NCBI RefSeq assembly: GCF_002154895.1
Contig: NZ_MUIZ01000003.1
Span: forward strand, 1-64,000
DNA from: Lactococcus petauri
Lineage (GTDB): Bacteria > Bacillota > Bacilli > Lactobacillales > Streptococcaceae
Length of the DNA: 64,000 nt
Direction of reading: 5' to 3'
The notes under the pieces were generated by a model that was given only the letters and a program-made list of their open reading frames with translations, made no database searches and had not been told where the DNA came from. The translations under genes were made by a program, and so were the position numbers. Shown piece by piece: positions 34,716 through 44,442 of this stretch. Numbering within the stretch: position 1 is the first letter of the stretch; every line of letters begins with the position of its first letter.

Positions 34716-37700
34716 TTATTTTGCTTGACGTGCAGCTTTTCGTGCAGCTCGTCTTGCCTCACGCTCAGGATCTACTGGGCGTTCTTTTCTTTCTCTTTTT
34801 TCACGAACTGGCTGCGCAGCTTTTTTATCCGAAGCTTTTGCTTCACGAGCAATAAATTTTTCGTAATCCCCTGACATTCGGGCATACCGTAAGAATTTTT
34901 TCTTCGCATCTGCCGCAGCTTTTGCATAAAGCAATTCTGCTTGCTCTGCATTGACCTTCATAAGATTGGCAAAGCGAGACTGTTTCACCAACAATTCTCT
35001 GACTTGTCCAAAATCTGGACGTTTAAAATCTAATGTCAGAGGATTTTTTCCAACTTCTTCAAGTGCTGGATTGTAGCGGTAAAGTTGCCAATAGCCACTG
35101 TTTACTGCAGCTTTTGCTTCATCAAGCACCTTGCTCATTCCCTCATAGTTTCCATGTGTAATACATGGTGTATAGGCAATAATTAGAGAAGGGCCCTTAT
35201 GTTTTTCCGCTTCATCAAAGGCTTTGATTGTTTGCATCATGTTTGCACCACTTGCGATTTGAGCGACATAAACATTGCCGTAAGTCATAGCCATAAAGCC
35301 AAGATCTTTCTTCGCAGCAACCTTTCCGCCAGAAGCAAACTGCGCAATCGCACTTGCCGGTGTACCTTTGGAAACCTGTCCACCTGTATTGGCATAAACT
35401 TCGTTATCCATAACGAGGATATTTACATCTGCACCGCTGGCAATAACGTGATCCAATCCACCAAATCCAATATCATAGGCCCAGCCATCGCCACCAAAAA
35501 TCCACTGTGTAGGTTTTACAAATTGGTCTTTTTCATTATATATTTCTTGTAGCAGAGCTGAATTTTCTTTTTCCTCTTTAAGCACGGCTTTGAACTTTTC
35601 AGCACGTGCTCTTGTACCTTCAGAATCTTCCAGGTGCTCCAGCCAATCCTCAGCTAACTGTGCTAAGGTATCCGACATTTCAGGTAGAGCTACCTTAACC
35701 TGTGCTGCAAGTTTTTGCCGTCTTGTTTGACTCGCAAACCACATACCATAACCGTATTCAGCATTATCTTCAAAGAGCGAATTTGACCATGCTGGACCTT
35801 GCCCAACATTATTTGTGGCATAAGGGGCAGCCTGTGTCCCCCCATAAATAGAAGAACATCCTGTGGCATTGGAGATCATCATACGATCACCAAACATCTG
35901 TGTAAGCAGTTTGATATAAGGCGTTTCCCCACAGCCAGAACACGCACCAGAAAACTCAAAGAGTGGTTGGTTAAACTGTGTAGCAGCGACTGTACCAGAG
36001 CGTGCTGGATTTTCTTTTTGCTTAAGTGTCATCCCAAAAGCCCAGTTGATGGCTTGAGTTTTTTGACTTTCATAAGGTACCATTTTTAGGGCTTGCCCTT
36101 TTTTCGGACAAGCTTCCACACAGAGTCCACAGCCTGTACAATCCTCTACGGAAACTTGAATCCGGTACTTCAGACCGTCTTTGCCACGGTAATCCATCAC
36201 GCTGAAGCCTTCTGGCGCCACATTCCATTCATCTTCATCTGCGAGGAAAGGGCGAATAGCAGCATGTGGACAGACAAAAGAACATTCGTTACATTGCGTA
36301 CAAGCAGCGCCATTCCATTCGGGAACTTCCAAAGCAATGCCTCGTTTTTCAAAGGCAGAAATCCCTAGCGGACTACTTCCTGCTGCTACATTGGTAGCCA
36401 CATCCTGAACAGTTAATTGATCACCTTCAAAGGCATTGACCTTATCTAAAAAGTTGAAAACATAGCGTTTACGTGCTGTGTCTGCCGGAGCGGCTTTGGT
36501 AACTTTTTCTTCTGTGTCAGCCCATGAGGTAGGTACTTTTACTTCATGTAAATGATGCAGAGCTGCTTCCATAGCTTGTAAATTTTGCTCTACAATCTTT
36601 GGCGATTTACGGGCATACTTCTGTGCATCCTCTTTAAGAATCGCATAGACCTTATCAAAGGGCATAATGTTGGTCAACTTAAAGAAAGCAACTTGCATGA
36701 TGGTATTAATGCGTCGTCCCAAACCAGTGGTTTGTGCAATTTTAGCAGCATCGATTGTGTAGAAACGAATCGCATTTTTCGCAATATACTTTTTAAGCTG
36801 GGCAGGTAAATTTCGATCAAGTTGTTCATCTGTCCAGCTTGTATTGAGGAGGAAAATCCCTCCAGGGCGCAAGCCTTTTGTTAAATCATATTGGCGCACA
36901 TAAGTTGTATTATGGCAGGCTACAAAGTCAGGATGCGAAATCATATACTCCGACTGAATAGGACTATCACCAAAGCGCAAATGACTTACGGTCAGTCCAC
37001 CTGATTTTTTCGAATCGTACTCAAAGGCACCTTGAACATATTTGTCCGTATGGTCACCAATGATTTTGATAGCAGCTTTATTTGCACCCACGGTCCCATC
37101 TGAACCAAAGCCCCAAAATTTTGCTTGATAAGTATCTGCTGAAGTGAGATCCAAGTTCCCTGCAAGCGGTAAGGAAAGATGAGTCTGATCATCATCTATA
37201 CCGATAGTAAAGCTTTGCTTCACAGATTTATTTTTCAGCTGCTCGAAAACTGCCACGATGTGCTCTGGTCGCGTATCTTTACCACCTATACCGTAACGTC
37301 CACCAATAACAGAAATATTTTGCTCAAACAGCAAATCTTTAATATCGAGTAAAAGAGGCTCAGCATTACTTCCTGCTTCTTTTGTCCGGTCAAGTACGGC
37401 AAGTGAAGTCACCGTTTTAGGTAATTTTTCAAGAAAATTTTCTGAGGGAAATGGACGGTAAAGATGGATATTCAAAAAGCCTACTTTGCGCCCTTGATGA
37501 TTCAGGTAATCAACAGTTTGTTTAACTGTTCCGGCAACAGATCCCATACTTACAATAACTTCTTCGGCATCTGGTGCTCCATAGTAATCTACCAGATCAT
37601 AGTCCGTCCCACGCAAGTGATTTATTTCCCGCATGTATTTTTGCACGAGTTGAGGAAGTTCCTCATAATATGGATTGACCGTTTCACGCTGTTGGAAATA

Positions 37701-38363
37701 GATATCAGCATTCTGATTGGTTCCTGACACAGTTGGATGGTCTGGATTCATCGCACGTTGACGGAAAGCACTTAATTTCTCTTGATTAATCAATTTTGCT
37801 AGGTCTTCGTAATCCAGAACATCAATTTTTTGGATTTCATGTGAGGTGCGAAAACCATCAAAGAAGTTTAAAAAGGGCACCGATGCTTCAATTGTTGTCA
37901 GGTGGGATACAGCTGACAAGTCCATAACTTCTTGGACGCTAGATGCTGCTAACATGGCAAAACCTGTGGAACGCGCTGCCATAACATCCGAATGATCGCC
38001 TGAGATATTCAGTGCACCTGTTGCAATAGCACGTGCTGCCACGTGGATAACCCCAGGAAGAAGTTCGCCTGCCATCTTATACATATTGGGCAACATCAGT
38101 AAAAGCCCCTGAGATGAGGTAAATGTTGTTGCTAGAGCTCCAGCTTTTATGGCACCATGCAAAGCTCCAGCAGCACCTGCTTCTGATTGCATCTCGCTCA
38201 GTTTAACAGGTTGTCCCCAAATATTTTTGCGGCCCGAAATCGACCAAGCATCTGTATAATCAGCCATTGGTGAACTTGGCGTAATGGGGTAAATCATTGC
38301 AATTTCAGAGAAAGCATACGCAACATGTGCGGCTGCCATATTCCCATCCATAGTTTTTTTCAT
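34716..38363 (-). CDS. nifJ: Pyruvate:flavodoxin/ferredoxin oxidoreductase with a basic C-terminal tail
   Basis: Oxidises pyruvate with CoA to acetyl-CoA and CO2, reducing flavodoxin or ferredoxin. The 1215 residues start MKKTMDGNMAAAHVAYAFSE after AAGGAC; the frame is open eight codons further. Visible are the TPP/pyruvate region PITPSSPMADYTD, two 4Fe-4S motifs (CTQCNECSFVCPHAA and CTGCGLCVEACPKKGQ), the proximal-cluster GACSGCGETPYIKL, the TPP motif IFGGDGWAYDIGFGG and C-terminal SKGTPASA. After FLRYARMSGDYEKFIAREA comes an extra tail of about 45 residues that is Lys/Arg/Glu/Ala-rich. Single gene with a strong promoter at 38504-38533. Confidence 0.95.
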   Translation of the reverse strand: MKKTMDGNMAAAHVAYAFSEIAMIYPITPSSPMADYTDAWSISGRKNIWGQPVKLSEMQSEAGAAGALHGAIKAGALATTFTSSQGLLLMLPNMYKMAGELLPGVIHVAARAIATGALNISGDHSDVMAARSTGFAMLAASSVQEVMDLSAVSHLTTIEASVPFLNFFDGFRTSHEIQKIDVLDYEDLAKLINQEKLSAFRQRAMNPDHPTVSGTNQNADIYFQQRETVNPYYEELPQLVQKYMREINHLRGTDYDLVDYYGAPDAEEVIVSMGSVAGTVKQTVDYLNHQGRKVGFLNIHLYRPFPSENFLEKLPKTVTSLAVLDRTKEAGSNAEPLLLDIKDLLFEQNISVIGGRYGIGGKDTRPEHIVAVFEQLKNKSVKQSFTIGIDDDQTHLSLPLAGNLDLTSADTYQAKFWGFGSDGTVGANKAAIKIIGDHTDKYVQGAFEYDSKKSGGLTVSHLRFGDSPIQSEYMISHPDFVACHNTTYVRQYDLTKGLRPGGIFLLNTSWTDEQLDRNLPAQLKKYIAKNAIRFYTIDAAKIAQTTGLGRRINTIMQVAFFKLTNIMPFDKVYAILKEDAQKYARKSPKIVEQNLQAMEAALHHLHEVKVPTSWADTEEKVTKAAPADTARKRYVFNFLDKVNAFEGDQLTVQDVATNVAAGSSPLGISAFEKRGIALEVPEWNGAACTQCNECSFVCPHAAIRPFLADEDEWNVAPEGFSVMDYRGKDGLKYRIQVSVEDCTGCGLCVEACPKKGQALKMVPYESQKTQAINWAFGMTLKQKENPARSGTVAATQFNQPLFEFSGACSGCGETPYIKLLTQMFGDRMMISNATGCSSIYGGTQAAPYATNNVGQGPAWSNSLFEDNAEYGYGMWFASQTRRQKLAAQVKVALPEMSDTLAQLAEDWLEHLEDSEGTRARAEKFKAVLKEEKENSALLQEIYNEKDQFVKPTQWIFGGDGWAYDIGFGGLDHVIASGADVNILVMDNEVYANTGGQVSKGTPASAIAQFASGGKVAAKKDLGFMAMTYGNVYVAQIASGANMMQTIKAFDEAEKHKGPSLIIAYTPCITHGNYEGMSKVLDEAKAAVNSGYWQLYRYNPALEEVGKNPLTLDFKRPDFGQVRELLVKQSRFANLMKVNAEQAELLYAKAAADAKKKFLRYARMSGDYEKFIAREAKASDKKAAQPVREKRERKERPVDPEREARRAARKAARQAK

Positions 38364-38503
38364 GATAAAGTCCTTATGTAAAAGCATTTATTTGGTTTTT
38401 CATCAGAAAAAACGGTGTCATTTGTTTTTTCTGTGGAAATATTCCTGAAAATCCAAGAGCTCTTACGCTTAAATTTTTGACTACTTCTATTTTAGCACTT
38501 TTA

Positions 38504-38533
38504 ATTATAGGCTCCATGAGTGATGAGTGTCAA
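38504..38533 (-). promoter_or_regulatory. nifJ promoter
   Basis: TTGACA (38528-38533), an 18-base spacer and TATAAT (38504-38509). An AACACT...AGTGTT inverted pair lies just upstream of the -35 box and may bind a regulator. Confidence 0.75.
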
Positions 38534-38615
38534 ACACTTTTGACAAAAAGAGTGTTCACTGTAAGTAAACCACAACTTTCCTAGCCTCATTTTCATAGGT
38601 AAAAGCCAACACATA

Positions 38616-38646
38616 ATAATAAAAAGGTACTTTTAATAAGCACCTT
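38616..38646 (-). terminator. Terminator of the phosphorylase operon
   Basis: AAAGGTGCTT and AGTACCTTTTT pair on the minus strand with one mismatch and a T tract. The stem overlaps the pgmB stop codon. Confidence 0.75.
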
Positions 38647-39310
38647 TATTTTTCTCCCAAATTTCTGTCAAATAATTTAAAGTTAGGCAGTCCGTCTGAG
38701 GCACTAAAGTAATGTCGGAGCCCAAGTCTTCCGCACACCCTACTCCAACAGGTAAACTTCCCGCAGCTTTAATAGCTGTAATTCCTGCCTGTGCATCTTC
38801 AATTCCAATGGCTTCTTCTGGAGAAATACCAACTCCTGCTGCTGCCGCTTGGAAAATATCTGGTGCTGGTTTTGAGGCTGCAACCTTTTCTGGATTTGCT
38901 ATAAAATCAAAATAAGGGGTTAATGCCATACGCTCCAAAAGTATCGGACCATTTTTAGAAGCTGAAGCCAAAGCAATTTTAATATCACAGTCCTTTAATT
39001 CTTGCAGCAACTCTAAAATCCCTGGATAAACGTCTGCTGGACTGACTTTTTGAATCATCTGTAAATAATTGTCATTTTTCCGTTTTGTTAGTGTGGCAAA
39101 TTCTTCCATAGAAAAATCATTTTCTCGGTTTCCTAAAGATAATATTTTCCTCAAAGAATCCTCTCGTGAAACGCCTTTGAGTTGCTCATTAAATGTACGA
39201 TCGACTCCCTCAATTCCTAGTTCCTCTGCTAAAATTCGCCACGCCTGATAATGGTATTCTGCGGTATCTGCAATCACCCCGTCAAGATCAAATAAAACTG
39301 CTTTAAACAT
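38633..39310 (-). CDS. pgmB: Beta-phosphoglucomutase
   Basis: Converts beta-glucose-1-phosphate, the phosphorylase product, to glucose-6-phosphate. A 225-residue HAD-fold enzyme with the nucleophile Asp in [34 protein letters not shown], the threonine-equivalent [16 protein letters not shown], and [20 protein letters not shown] sits before the ATG at 39310, whereas the open frame reaches 39331. It overlaps the preceding GH65 gene by eight bases. Being last in the operon, it completes entry into glycolysis. Confidence 0.95.
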   Translation of the reverse strand: MFKAVLFDLDGVIADTAEYHYQAWRILAEELGIEGVDRTFNEQLKGVSREDSLRKILSLGNRENDFSMEEFATLTKRKNDNYLQMIQKVSPADVYPGILELLQELKDCDIKIALASASKNGPILLERMALTPYFDFIANPEKVAASKPAPDIFQAAAAGVGISPEEAIGIEDAQAGITAIKAAGSLPVGVGCAEDLGSDITLVPQTDCLTLNYLTEIWEKNKGAY

Positions 39311-41294
39311 GCTCAATTTCTCCAATTTCAAATATTTTAGTTTGTCCTTTGAACTTAATCTTAAATCTAAGCCCTTTTATCTCCTTTGGGAGATTATTTT
39401 TGACAGCAAAGCCATCAGCTGTAAGATGTAAACCTGCAAAGCCGTAGATTAATCCTAGCCAAGAGCCTCCCATATTGGCCGCGTGAATGCCATGGCTGGC
39501 ATTCCCTTGCAGGTCAGTCAGGTCCATTGTAGCCGCATCTTTAAAGAATTCATAAGCTAAATCATGACGTCCTAAATGACTCGCGACAACACCATAAACC
39601 GCACGTGACAAGCTACTGTCATGGGTGGTCATTGGTTCATAATAATCAAAGTCCCGCCCCATTTGTTCACGCTTTGTTTCACCGGCGAAAATCATATGCC
39701 CAAGTAAAGTATCCGCTTGCTTTAAAACCTGATGTTTATAAATTTTCATGGGATGATAATTAAGCAGTAAGGGATAATTTTCTGAAGGTGTATCTTCAAA
39801 ATGCCAGACTTCTTTCGTCAAGAAAGATTCATCTTGCGGCGTAATACCAGCTTCATTGACAGGTACAAAGTACATTTTCTGAGCCGCTTCAGCCCATAAT
39901 TTACTCTTCTCATCTTTATCACCAAATTGTTGAGCAAGTTCGGCAGCGTATTTCAAGTTTTGTTGGGCCATTTTATTCGTATAGTAATTATTATTAACCA
40001 AAGCTGTATACTCATCTGGTCCAGTGACTTCGTGAATCTCAAAACCTCGTTTTGAAAAGAAACCGTAAGATAACCAAAAATTGGCCGTTTCATAAATAAC
40101 TGATTTGGCTCTTTCCATAAAGGTATCATCACCTGTGACTTTATGATAAAGTCTAAAAGCATGTGCAATGTCTGCATTGATATGAACTTGTCCTGTGCCT
40201 GCTGGAAAGTAGGCTGAGGTTTCTTGGCCTGAAATTGTCCGCCAAGGATATAAAGCACCTTTAAAATCAAGCTCTGCTGCTCGCGCTTGTGCGGCAGGTA
40301 AAATATGTATACGATAGGTTAGGAGTTGCTTAGCCAGTTCTGGCTGCGTGTGAATAAAGAAAGGTAATAAGTACATTTCAGTATCCCAGAAATAATGTCC
40401 TTCGTATCCCTCACCTGTCAGACCTTTCGCTCCAAAGTTCGTCTTTCCATCTCGACCAGCAGAGTTGAACAGATGAAAAAGATTTACTCGAATACCTTTT
40501 TGCAGCACATCATCCCCGTTGATTTCGATATTGGAACTCTCCCAGAAGGCCTTAAAAATATCAATTTGTTGCTTTTTCAATGCTTCATAAGAATGTGTCT
40601 CAAAATGATTGGCCTTCGATATTTGGTAAAGCTGTGTCAGGCTAACATCCTGACCTTCTCTCAAATCAATTGTCCCTTCAAAAGCATCGAACTTAACATA
40701 AATTTTCAACTGACTATTTAAAGTTTGGTAGCAATTTCCTTCTTGGTGCATTTGTGTGCTGGCTTCACGCACCCGTGGGTCAAATGCTTTCTCAGCTTGC
40801 GGCTGAATTAACCGTGCCTTTTTCGTAATCTTAGCTTGACCAGAGAAATTCAGTGCTGATATTGTCCAGTATTGGGCATACACTTGCCGATCTGCATGAC
40901 TTGCAAAGGATTCTAAACTCAGCATAATTTGTTTCCCTGAAACTGTTTCATAAACAAACGTTTCATGAAGTAAACCTGTTTGCATATCTAGACAGCGCTC
41001 TTGATTTTTTAAGACTTCAAGCACTTCACCATCTATTTCGATATCGATTCGTCGTAAATCAAACAGTTTTATCATTGTTTCATGATGTTTAGCATAACCA
41101 TAAGCATTTTCTCCATAAATAATTTCATGTTTTTCATAAAATCCATTTACAAATACACCCGGCGTAGCTTGTGCTGTGGCTATTGGCTCACTGGCACGTA
41201 TCCCCATAAAACCATTAGCTTGGGCAAAGAGAGTTTCAATATTTCCTGAAGAATGGTTGCCTAAGTCCTCAAGTCGTAGTTCAAAATTTTTCAT
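39303..41294 (-). CDS. GH65 alpha-glucobiose phosphorylase, non-maltose type (663 aa)
   Basis: GH65 phosphorylases split an alpha-glucoside with phosphate, giving beta-glucose-1-phosphate. The catalytic acid is E428 in VTGPDEY. The fold signature [27 protein letters not shown] and the phosphate region [12 protein letters not shown] are intact. It is about 100 residues shorter than MapA in the same operon, mostly in the N-terminal domain. The substrate loop reads [16 protein letters not shown] and HINADI, as in trehalose-, kojibiose- or nigerose-type phosphorylases, not the maltose form. The exact disaccharide cannot be read from sequence. It lies between the permease genes and pgmB. Confidence 0.9.
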   Translation of the reverse strand: MKNFELRLEDLGNHSSGNIETLFAQANGFMGIRASEPIATAQATPGVFVNGFYEKHEIIYGENAYGYAKHHETMIKLFDLRRIDIEIDGEVLEVLKNQERCLDMQTGLLHETFVYETVSGKQIMLSLESFASHADRQVYAQYWTISALNFSGQAKITKKARLIQPQAEKAFDPRVREASTQMHQEGNCYQTLNSQLKIYVKFDAFEGTIDLREGQDVSLTQLYQISKANHFETHSYEALKKQQIDIFKAFWESSNIEINGDDVLQKGIRVNLFHLFNSAGRDGKTNFGAKGLTGEGYEGHYFWDTEMYLLPFFIHTQPELAKQLLTYRIHILPAAQARAAELDFKGALYPWRTISGQETSAYFPAGTGQVHINADIAHAFRLYHKVTGDDTFMERAKSVIYETANFWLSYGFFSKRGFEIHEVTGPDEYTALVNNNYYTNKMAQQNLKYAAELAQQFGDKDEKSKLWAEAAQKMYFVPVNEAGITPQDESFLTKEVWHFEDTPSENYPLLLNYHPMKIYKHQVLKQADTLLGHMIFAGETKREQMGRDFDYYEPMTTHDSSLSRAVYGVVASHLGRHDLAYEFFKDAATMDLTDLQGNASHGIHAANMGGSWLGLIYGFAGLHLTADGFAVKNNLPKEIKGLRFKIKFKGQTKIFEIGEIEHV

Positions 41295-41313
41295 TATTTA
41301 TTCATCCTCGTGT

Positions 41314-42159
41314 TTATTTCTCTCCATCCATACGTACACCTTGTAAGAAGTAACGGTTAAAGATGATGTAGAGAACGATGATAGGTAAGATCGTGAGGAT
41401 TGAAGCTGCCATCACGCGGTTCCACATCTGTCCTCCTTGGTCAGCTGATTGCAACATTTGAAGACCTACAGTCAGCGTAAATTTACTCTGTGTTTTCAAA
41501 TAAAGCATGGGCGAGAGGAAATTATTCCAAAAGCCCATGAAGACGAAAACACCCTGTGTTGCAATGGATGGTTTAGCCAAGGGCATCACAATACGAAAGA
41601 AGGTTCCTACCCGTGATAAGCCATCAATACGTGCGGCTTCCTCAACGTCCTTAGGGAAGTTTAAGAAAAATTGACGCATCATAAAAATATTTGAAATGTT
41701 GATTGCCATAGGTAAAATCAATGCAGCAAAGGAATCCATCATGCCCAAGTTTTGGATAATCAAATAGTTGGGGATGAGAAGAACCTGAGTGGGAACCATC
41801 ATCATCGCTAAAATGCCATAATAAATGCGTTGACGTCCAGGAAACTGGAGACGAGCTAAGGCATAACCAGCCATTGTATTTAAGAAAATATTCACAGTTG
41901 TACCAATGACAGAAATAATAATAGAGTTCATCAACCACTGTGGGAAAAGAGAGCCTGAAACAGGATCAAAGAGATAGCGGTATTGTTCCAAGGTAAAGTT
42001 ATCAGACCAGAGCGATAAATTTCCTGATGTAATTTCGGCTAAGGGTTTAAATGATGCTGCTACTGCCCACATGAAAGGATAGAAAGTGACGAAAGCATAG
42101 ATGATCAGGATAGTATAAAGTAAGATTTTCAAGGCTTTTTGCTTTTTAGTTTTTCTCAT
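41314..42159 (-). CDS. Sugar ABC transporter permease (MalG-like)
   Basis: The second inner-membrane subunit of a carbohydrate uptake ABC transporter. About 281 residues with six membrane segments and the EAA loop DVEEAARIDGLSRVGTFFRIVMPLAKP that docks the ATPase. The open frame reaches 42174, but GGAGG lies eight bases before the ATG at 42159 (MRKTKKQ). It overlaps the MalF-like gene by 14 bases. With the binding protein and the MsmK-type ATPase further upstream it should import an alpha-glucoside. Confidence 0.92.
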   Translation of the reverse strand: MRKTKKQKALKILLYTILIIYAFVTFYPFMWAVAASFKPLAEITSGNLSLWSDNFTLEQYRYLFDPVSGSLFPQWLMNSIIISVIGTTVNIFLNTMAGYALARLQFPGRQRIYYGILAMMMVPTQVLLIPNYLIIQNLGMMDSFAALILPMAINISNIFMMRQFFLNFPKDVEEAARIDGLSRVGTFFRIVMPLAKPSIATQGVFVFMGFWNNFLSPMLYLKTQSKFTLTVGLQMLQSADQGGQMWNRVMAASILTILPIIVLYIIFNRYFLQGVRMDGEK

Positions 42160-43060
42160 GCCCATTTCCTCCATTCAATTTTTCAGCAATGCGTGAGACT
42201 ACGAAGATGATTATCGCAAGCATAATCGCAATGACCGCTGCATACCCCATTTGATTTTGTTGACCAAAAGCATATTGGAAAATCAAGAGACTGACTGTCA
42301 AGGTTGAATTTTCAGGTCCTCCCGTTCCTCCAGAAAAGATATAGGCTTGGTCAAACATTTGGAATGTCCCAATAATACCTGTGAGCAAAACAAAGGTTGT
42401 AATCGGACGCAAATAAGGAATCGTGATATAACGCAATTTTTGGAAAGCATTCGCCCCATCGATTTCAGCTGCTTCATACATGGCATCTGGTAAATCAACC
42501 AACGAAGCAAGGTAGATGGTCATAAAGTAAGGTACAGTAGACCAAATATTCATCACCATAATTACTTTCAACGTCCAGTCTGTATCATTGATAAAGTTAA
42601 TCGGTCCATCAATCAAATGGATGCTTTCAAGAAAGCCATTGATTGGGCCATTAAGGTTAAAGACAAACATGAAAATCAATGTCAAAGCGGCACTTGAAGT
42701 CAAAGTGGGTAAGAAATAAATGAGTCGAAACATTTTCTTAGCTTTAATCCCCTTGGAAGCTAAAATGTAAGCAATGACTAAGGCGATAATCGTTTGCACA
42801 GGCACAACAACAAGAGCAAAGAAACCCGTATTTTGCAAGGCACGAAGTAGCTGCTTGTCTTGAAATAAATTTTGATAATTTCTAAATCCATTCCACTCGT
42901 AAGTATGCATGATGAGATTAACATCATTGAAGGATAAATATACAGCGAAAAGAATCGCTAAAACAAAGAAGACTAAAATGATTAACAATGCAGGTGTGAT
43001 GAATCCATAGCCTTGAATCATTTCTGAAATCTGGCTCTTGGTACGTTTTTGTTTTTCCAT
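42146..43060 (-). CDS. Sugar ABC transporter permease (MalF-like)
   Basis: A 304-residue inner-membrane permease with six hydrophobic segments and the EAA motif AMYEAAEIDGANAFQKLRYITIPYLRP. AAQR-type shortness (no large periplasmic loop, unlike enterobacterial MalF) is normal in Gram-positives. GGAGGAAAAACT precedes the ATG at 43060. It is co-transcribed between the binding protein and the MalG-like permease, with overlapping ends. Confidence 0.92.
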   Translation of the reverse strand: MEKQKRTKSQISEMIQGYGFITPALLIILVFFVLAILFAVYLSFNDVNLIMHTYEWNGFRNYQNLFQDKQLLRALQNTGFFALVVVPVQTIIALVIAYILASKGIKAKKMFRLIYFLPTLTSSAALTLIFMFVFNLNGPINGFLESIHLIDGPINFINDTDWTLKVIMVMNIWSTVPYFMTIYLASLVDLPDAMYEAAEIDGANAFQKLRYITIPYLRPITTFVLLTGIIGTFQMFDQAYIFSGGTGGPENSTLTVSLLIFQYAFGQQNQMGYAAVIAIMLAIIIFVVSRIAEKLNGGNGHEKN

Positions 43061-43143
43061 AGTTTTTCCTCCAGTCAGTAACTCTTATGAAAGTACCAGA
43101 ACTCTGATACTCTCAAATTTTTTACTGACTGTCCAAATATTAA

Positions 43144-44403
43144 TTAGTTTCCAATTTTACTGTTGGCTTCTTTATCTGCTTTTTCCATTGCTGCTTTTAA
43201 ATCATCTGCAGTTGCACCTTGTTTAAAAGCTGTTGGTATAAAGTTTCCAAAAGCATTCTGAACGGTCGTTAAGTTAGTACCGGACTGCCATGATGTCGCA
43301 AATTTAATCGAATCTTGATGAACTTGCAAGCGTGGATTTTCTTTCAAGAATGCTGATCCTTCAGCTACATCTGGACGAGTTGCTAAGGTACCCACACCAT
43401 TTGTCCATGTTGTCATTCCTTCCTTACCGGTTACAAACTTAATCCATTTATCTGCTAAGTCTTTTGATTTAGTATTCTTATACTCGCCCCACCCGACAGT
43501 AAATTGCATGGTCATCGGCTTCCCTTGATAGGTCAGGTTAGGGATGATATCAAAGTTCAAGTCTTTATATTCATCCAAATAAACCTTATAATTCCAGTTT
43601 CCGGTCAGAGTCATTGCAAATTTTCCTGTCGCAAAGCCTGCACCTTCATCGCCAGCACCAACCTGTTGTGGAGTTGCTGCTGCACCCGCATTAAACAAGT
43701 CAACAATCGTTTGAAGACCTGCTATCGAATCTGGATTAGCCAGATCAGACTTACCCTCCTCCGTAATTGGTGACGTTCCTCTTGCCATTTGGAACGGCCA
43801 TGTACGTGCCAAATCAGCATTTTGGTTAATCAGATAAACCTTGCCTTTGCCATATGCTGCATCAATCTTAGCCTGAGCTTCAGGTGCCCATTTGACCAGA
43901 TCTTCATAGGATTTTGGAATGCTGGCTTGATCAATCCCTGCTTTTTCAAAAATGTCTTTATTAATATAAATTGCCAGTGTAGAAACATCTTTTGCAGCAG
44001 CATAAGGCTTTCCATCTGCTTCAAAAGCACTTGAAATCGTTGGATAGAAATCCTCTTGATTAATAACGTCTGACAGATCATTCAACACACCTTGCTCCTG
44101 TAAGTAGGGAAAGAACGCCGAGTCAATATAGAAAGCATCCGGTGCTGTACCGCCCGACAGATCTGTTGGTAACTGTGTGGTGATATCTGTATAAACTTTA
44201 GGGACAACATCCACATCATTTTCTTCTTCAAATTGTTTAATCATTTTATCAAGAGTTGCATTTTCGGTATCAGACCCTTTCCAATAACCAATAGTTAGCT
44301 TTTTACCATCTTCTGCAGAGGACGTTCCCTGACCACAAGCCGCCAATGTTAAAGCAGCCAAGGCTGCTGTGCCGAAAATTGTTACTTTTTTCCAATTTTT
44401 CAT
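43144..44403 (-). CDS. Sugar-binding lipoprotein of ABC transporter (MalE-like)
   Basis: A 419-residue extracellular solute-binding protein, family 1. The signal peptide ends at the lipobox LAAC near residue 23, so it is lipid-anchored. The mature part begins GQGTSSAEDGKKLTIGYWKGSD and includes FYIDSAFFPYLQEQGVLNDLSD and FTVGWGEY. It captures the sugar for the two permeases that follow. The closeness to two glucobiose phosphorylases suggests maltose or related oligosaccharides. No component truncated. Confidence 0.92.
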   Translation of the reverse strand: MKNWKKVTIFGTAALAALTLAACGQGTSSAEDGKKLTIGYWKGSDTENATLDKMIKQFEEENDVDVVPKVYTDITTQLPTDLSGGTAPDAFYIDSAFFPYLQEQGVLNDLSDVINQEDFYPTISSAFEADGKPYAAAKDVSTLAIYINKDIFEKAGIDQASIPKSYEDLVKWAPEAQAKIDAAYGKGKVYLINQNADLARTWPFQMARGTSPITEEGKSDLANPDSIAGLQTIVDLFNAGAAATPQQVGAGDEGAGFATGKFAMTLTGNWNYKVYLDEYKDLNFDIIPNLTYQGKPMTMQFTVGWGEYKNTKSKDLADKWIKFVTGKEGMTTWTNGVGTLATRPDVAEGSAFLKENPRLQVHQDSIKFATSWQSGTNLTTVQNAFGNFIPTAFKQGATADDLKAAMEKADKEANSKIGN

Positions 44404-44442
44404 TTGAAAAACTCCTTTATTTTAGAGGCAGAAATGCCCAAT

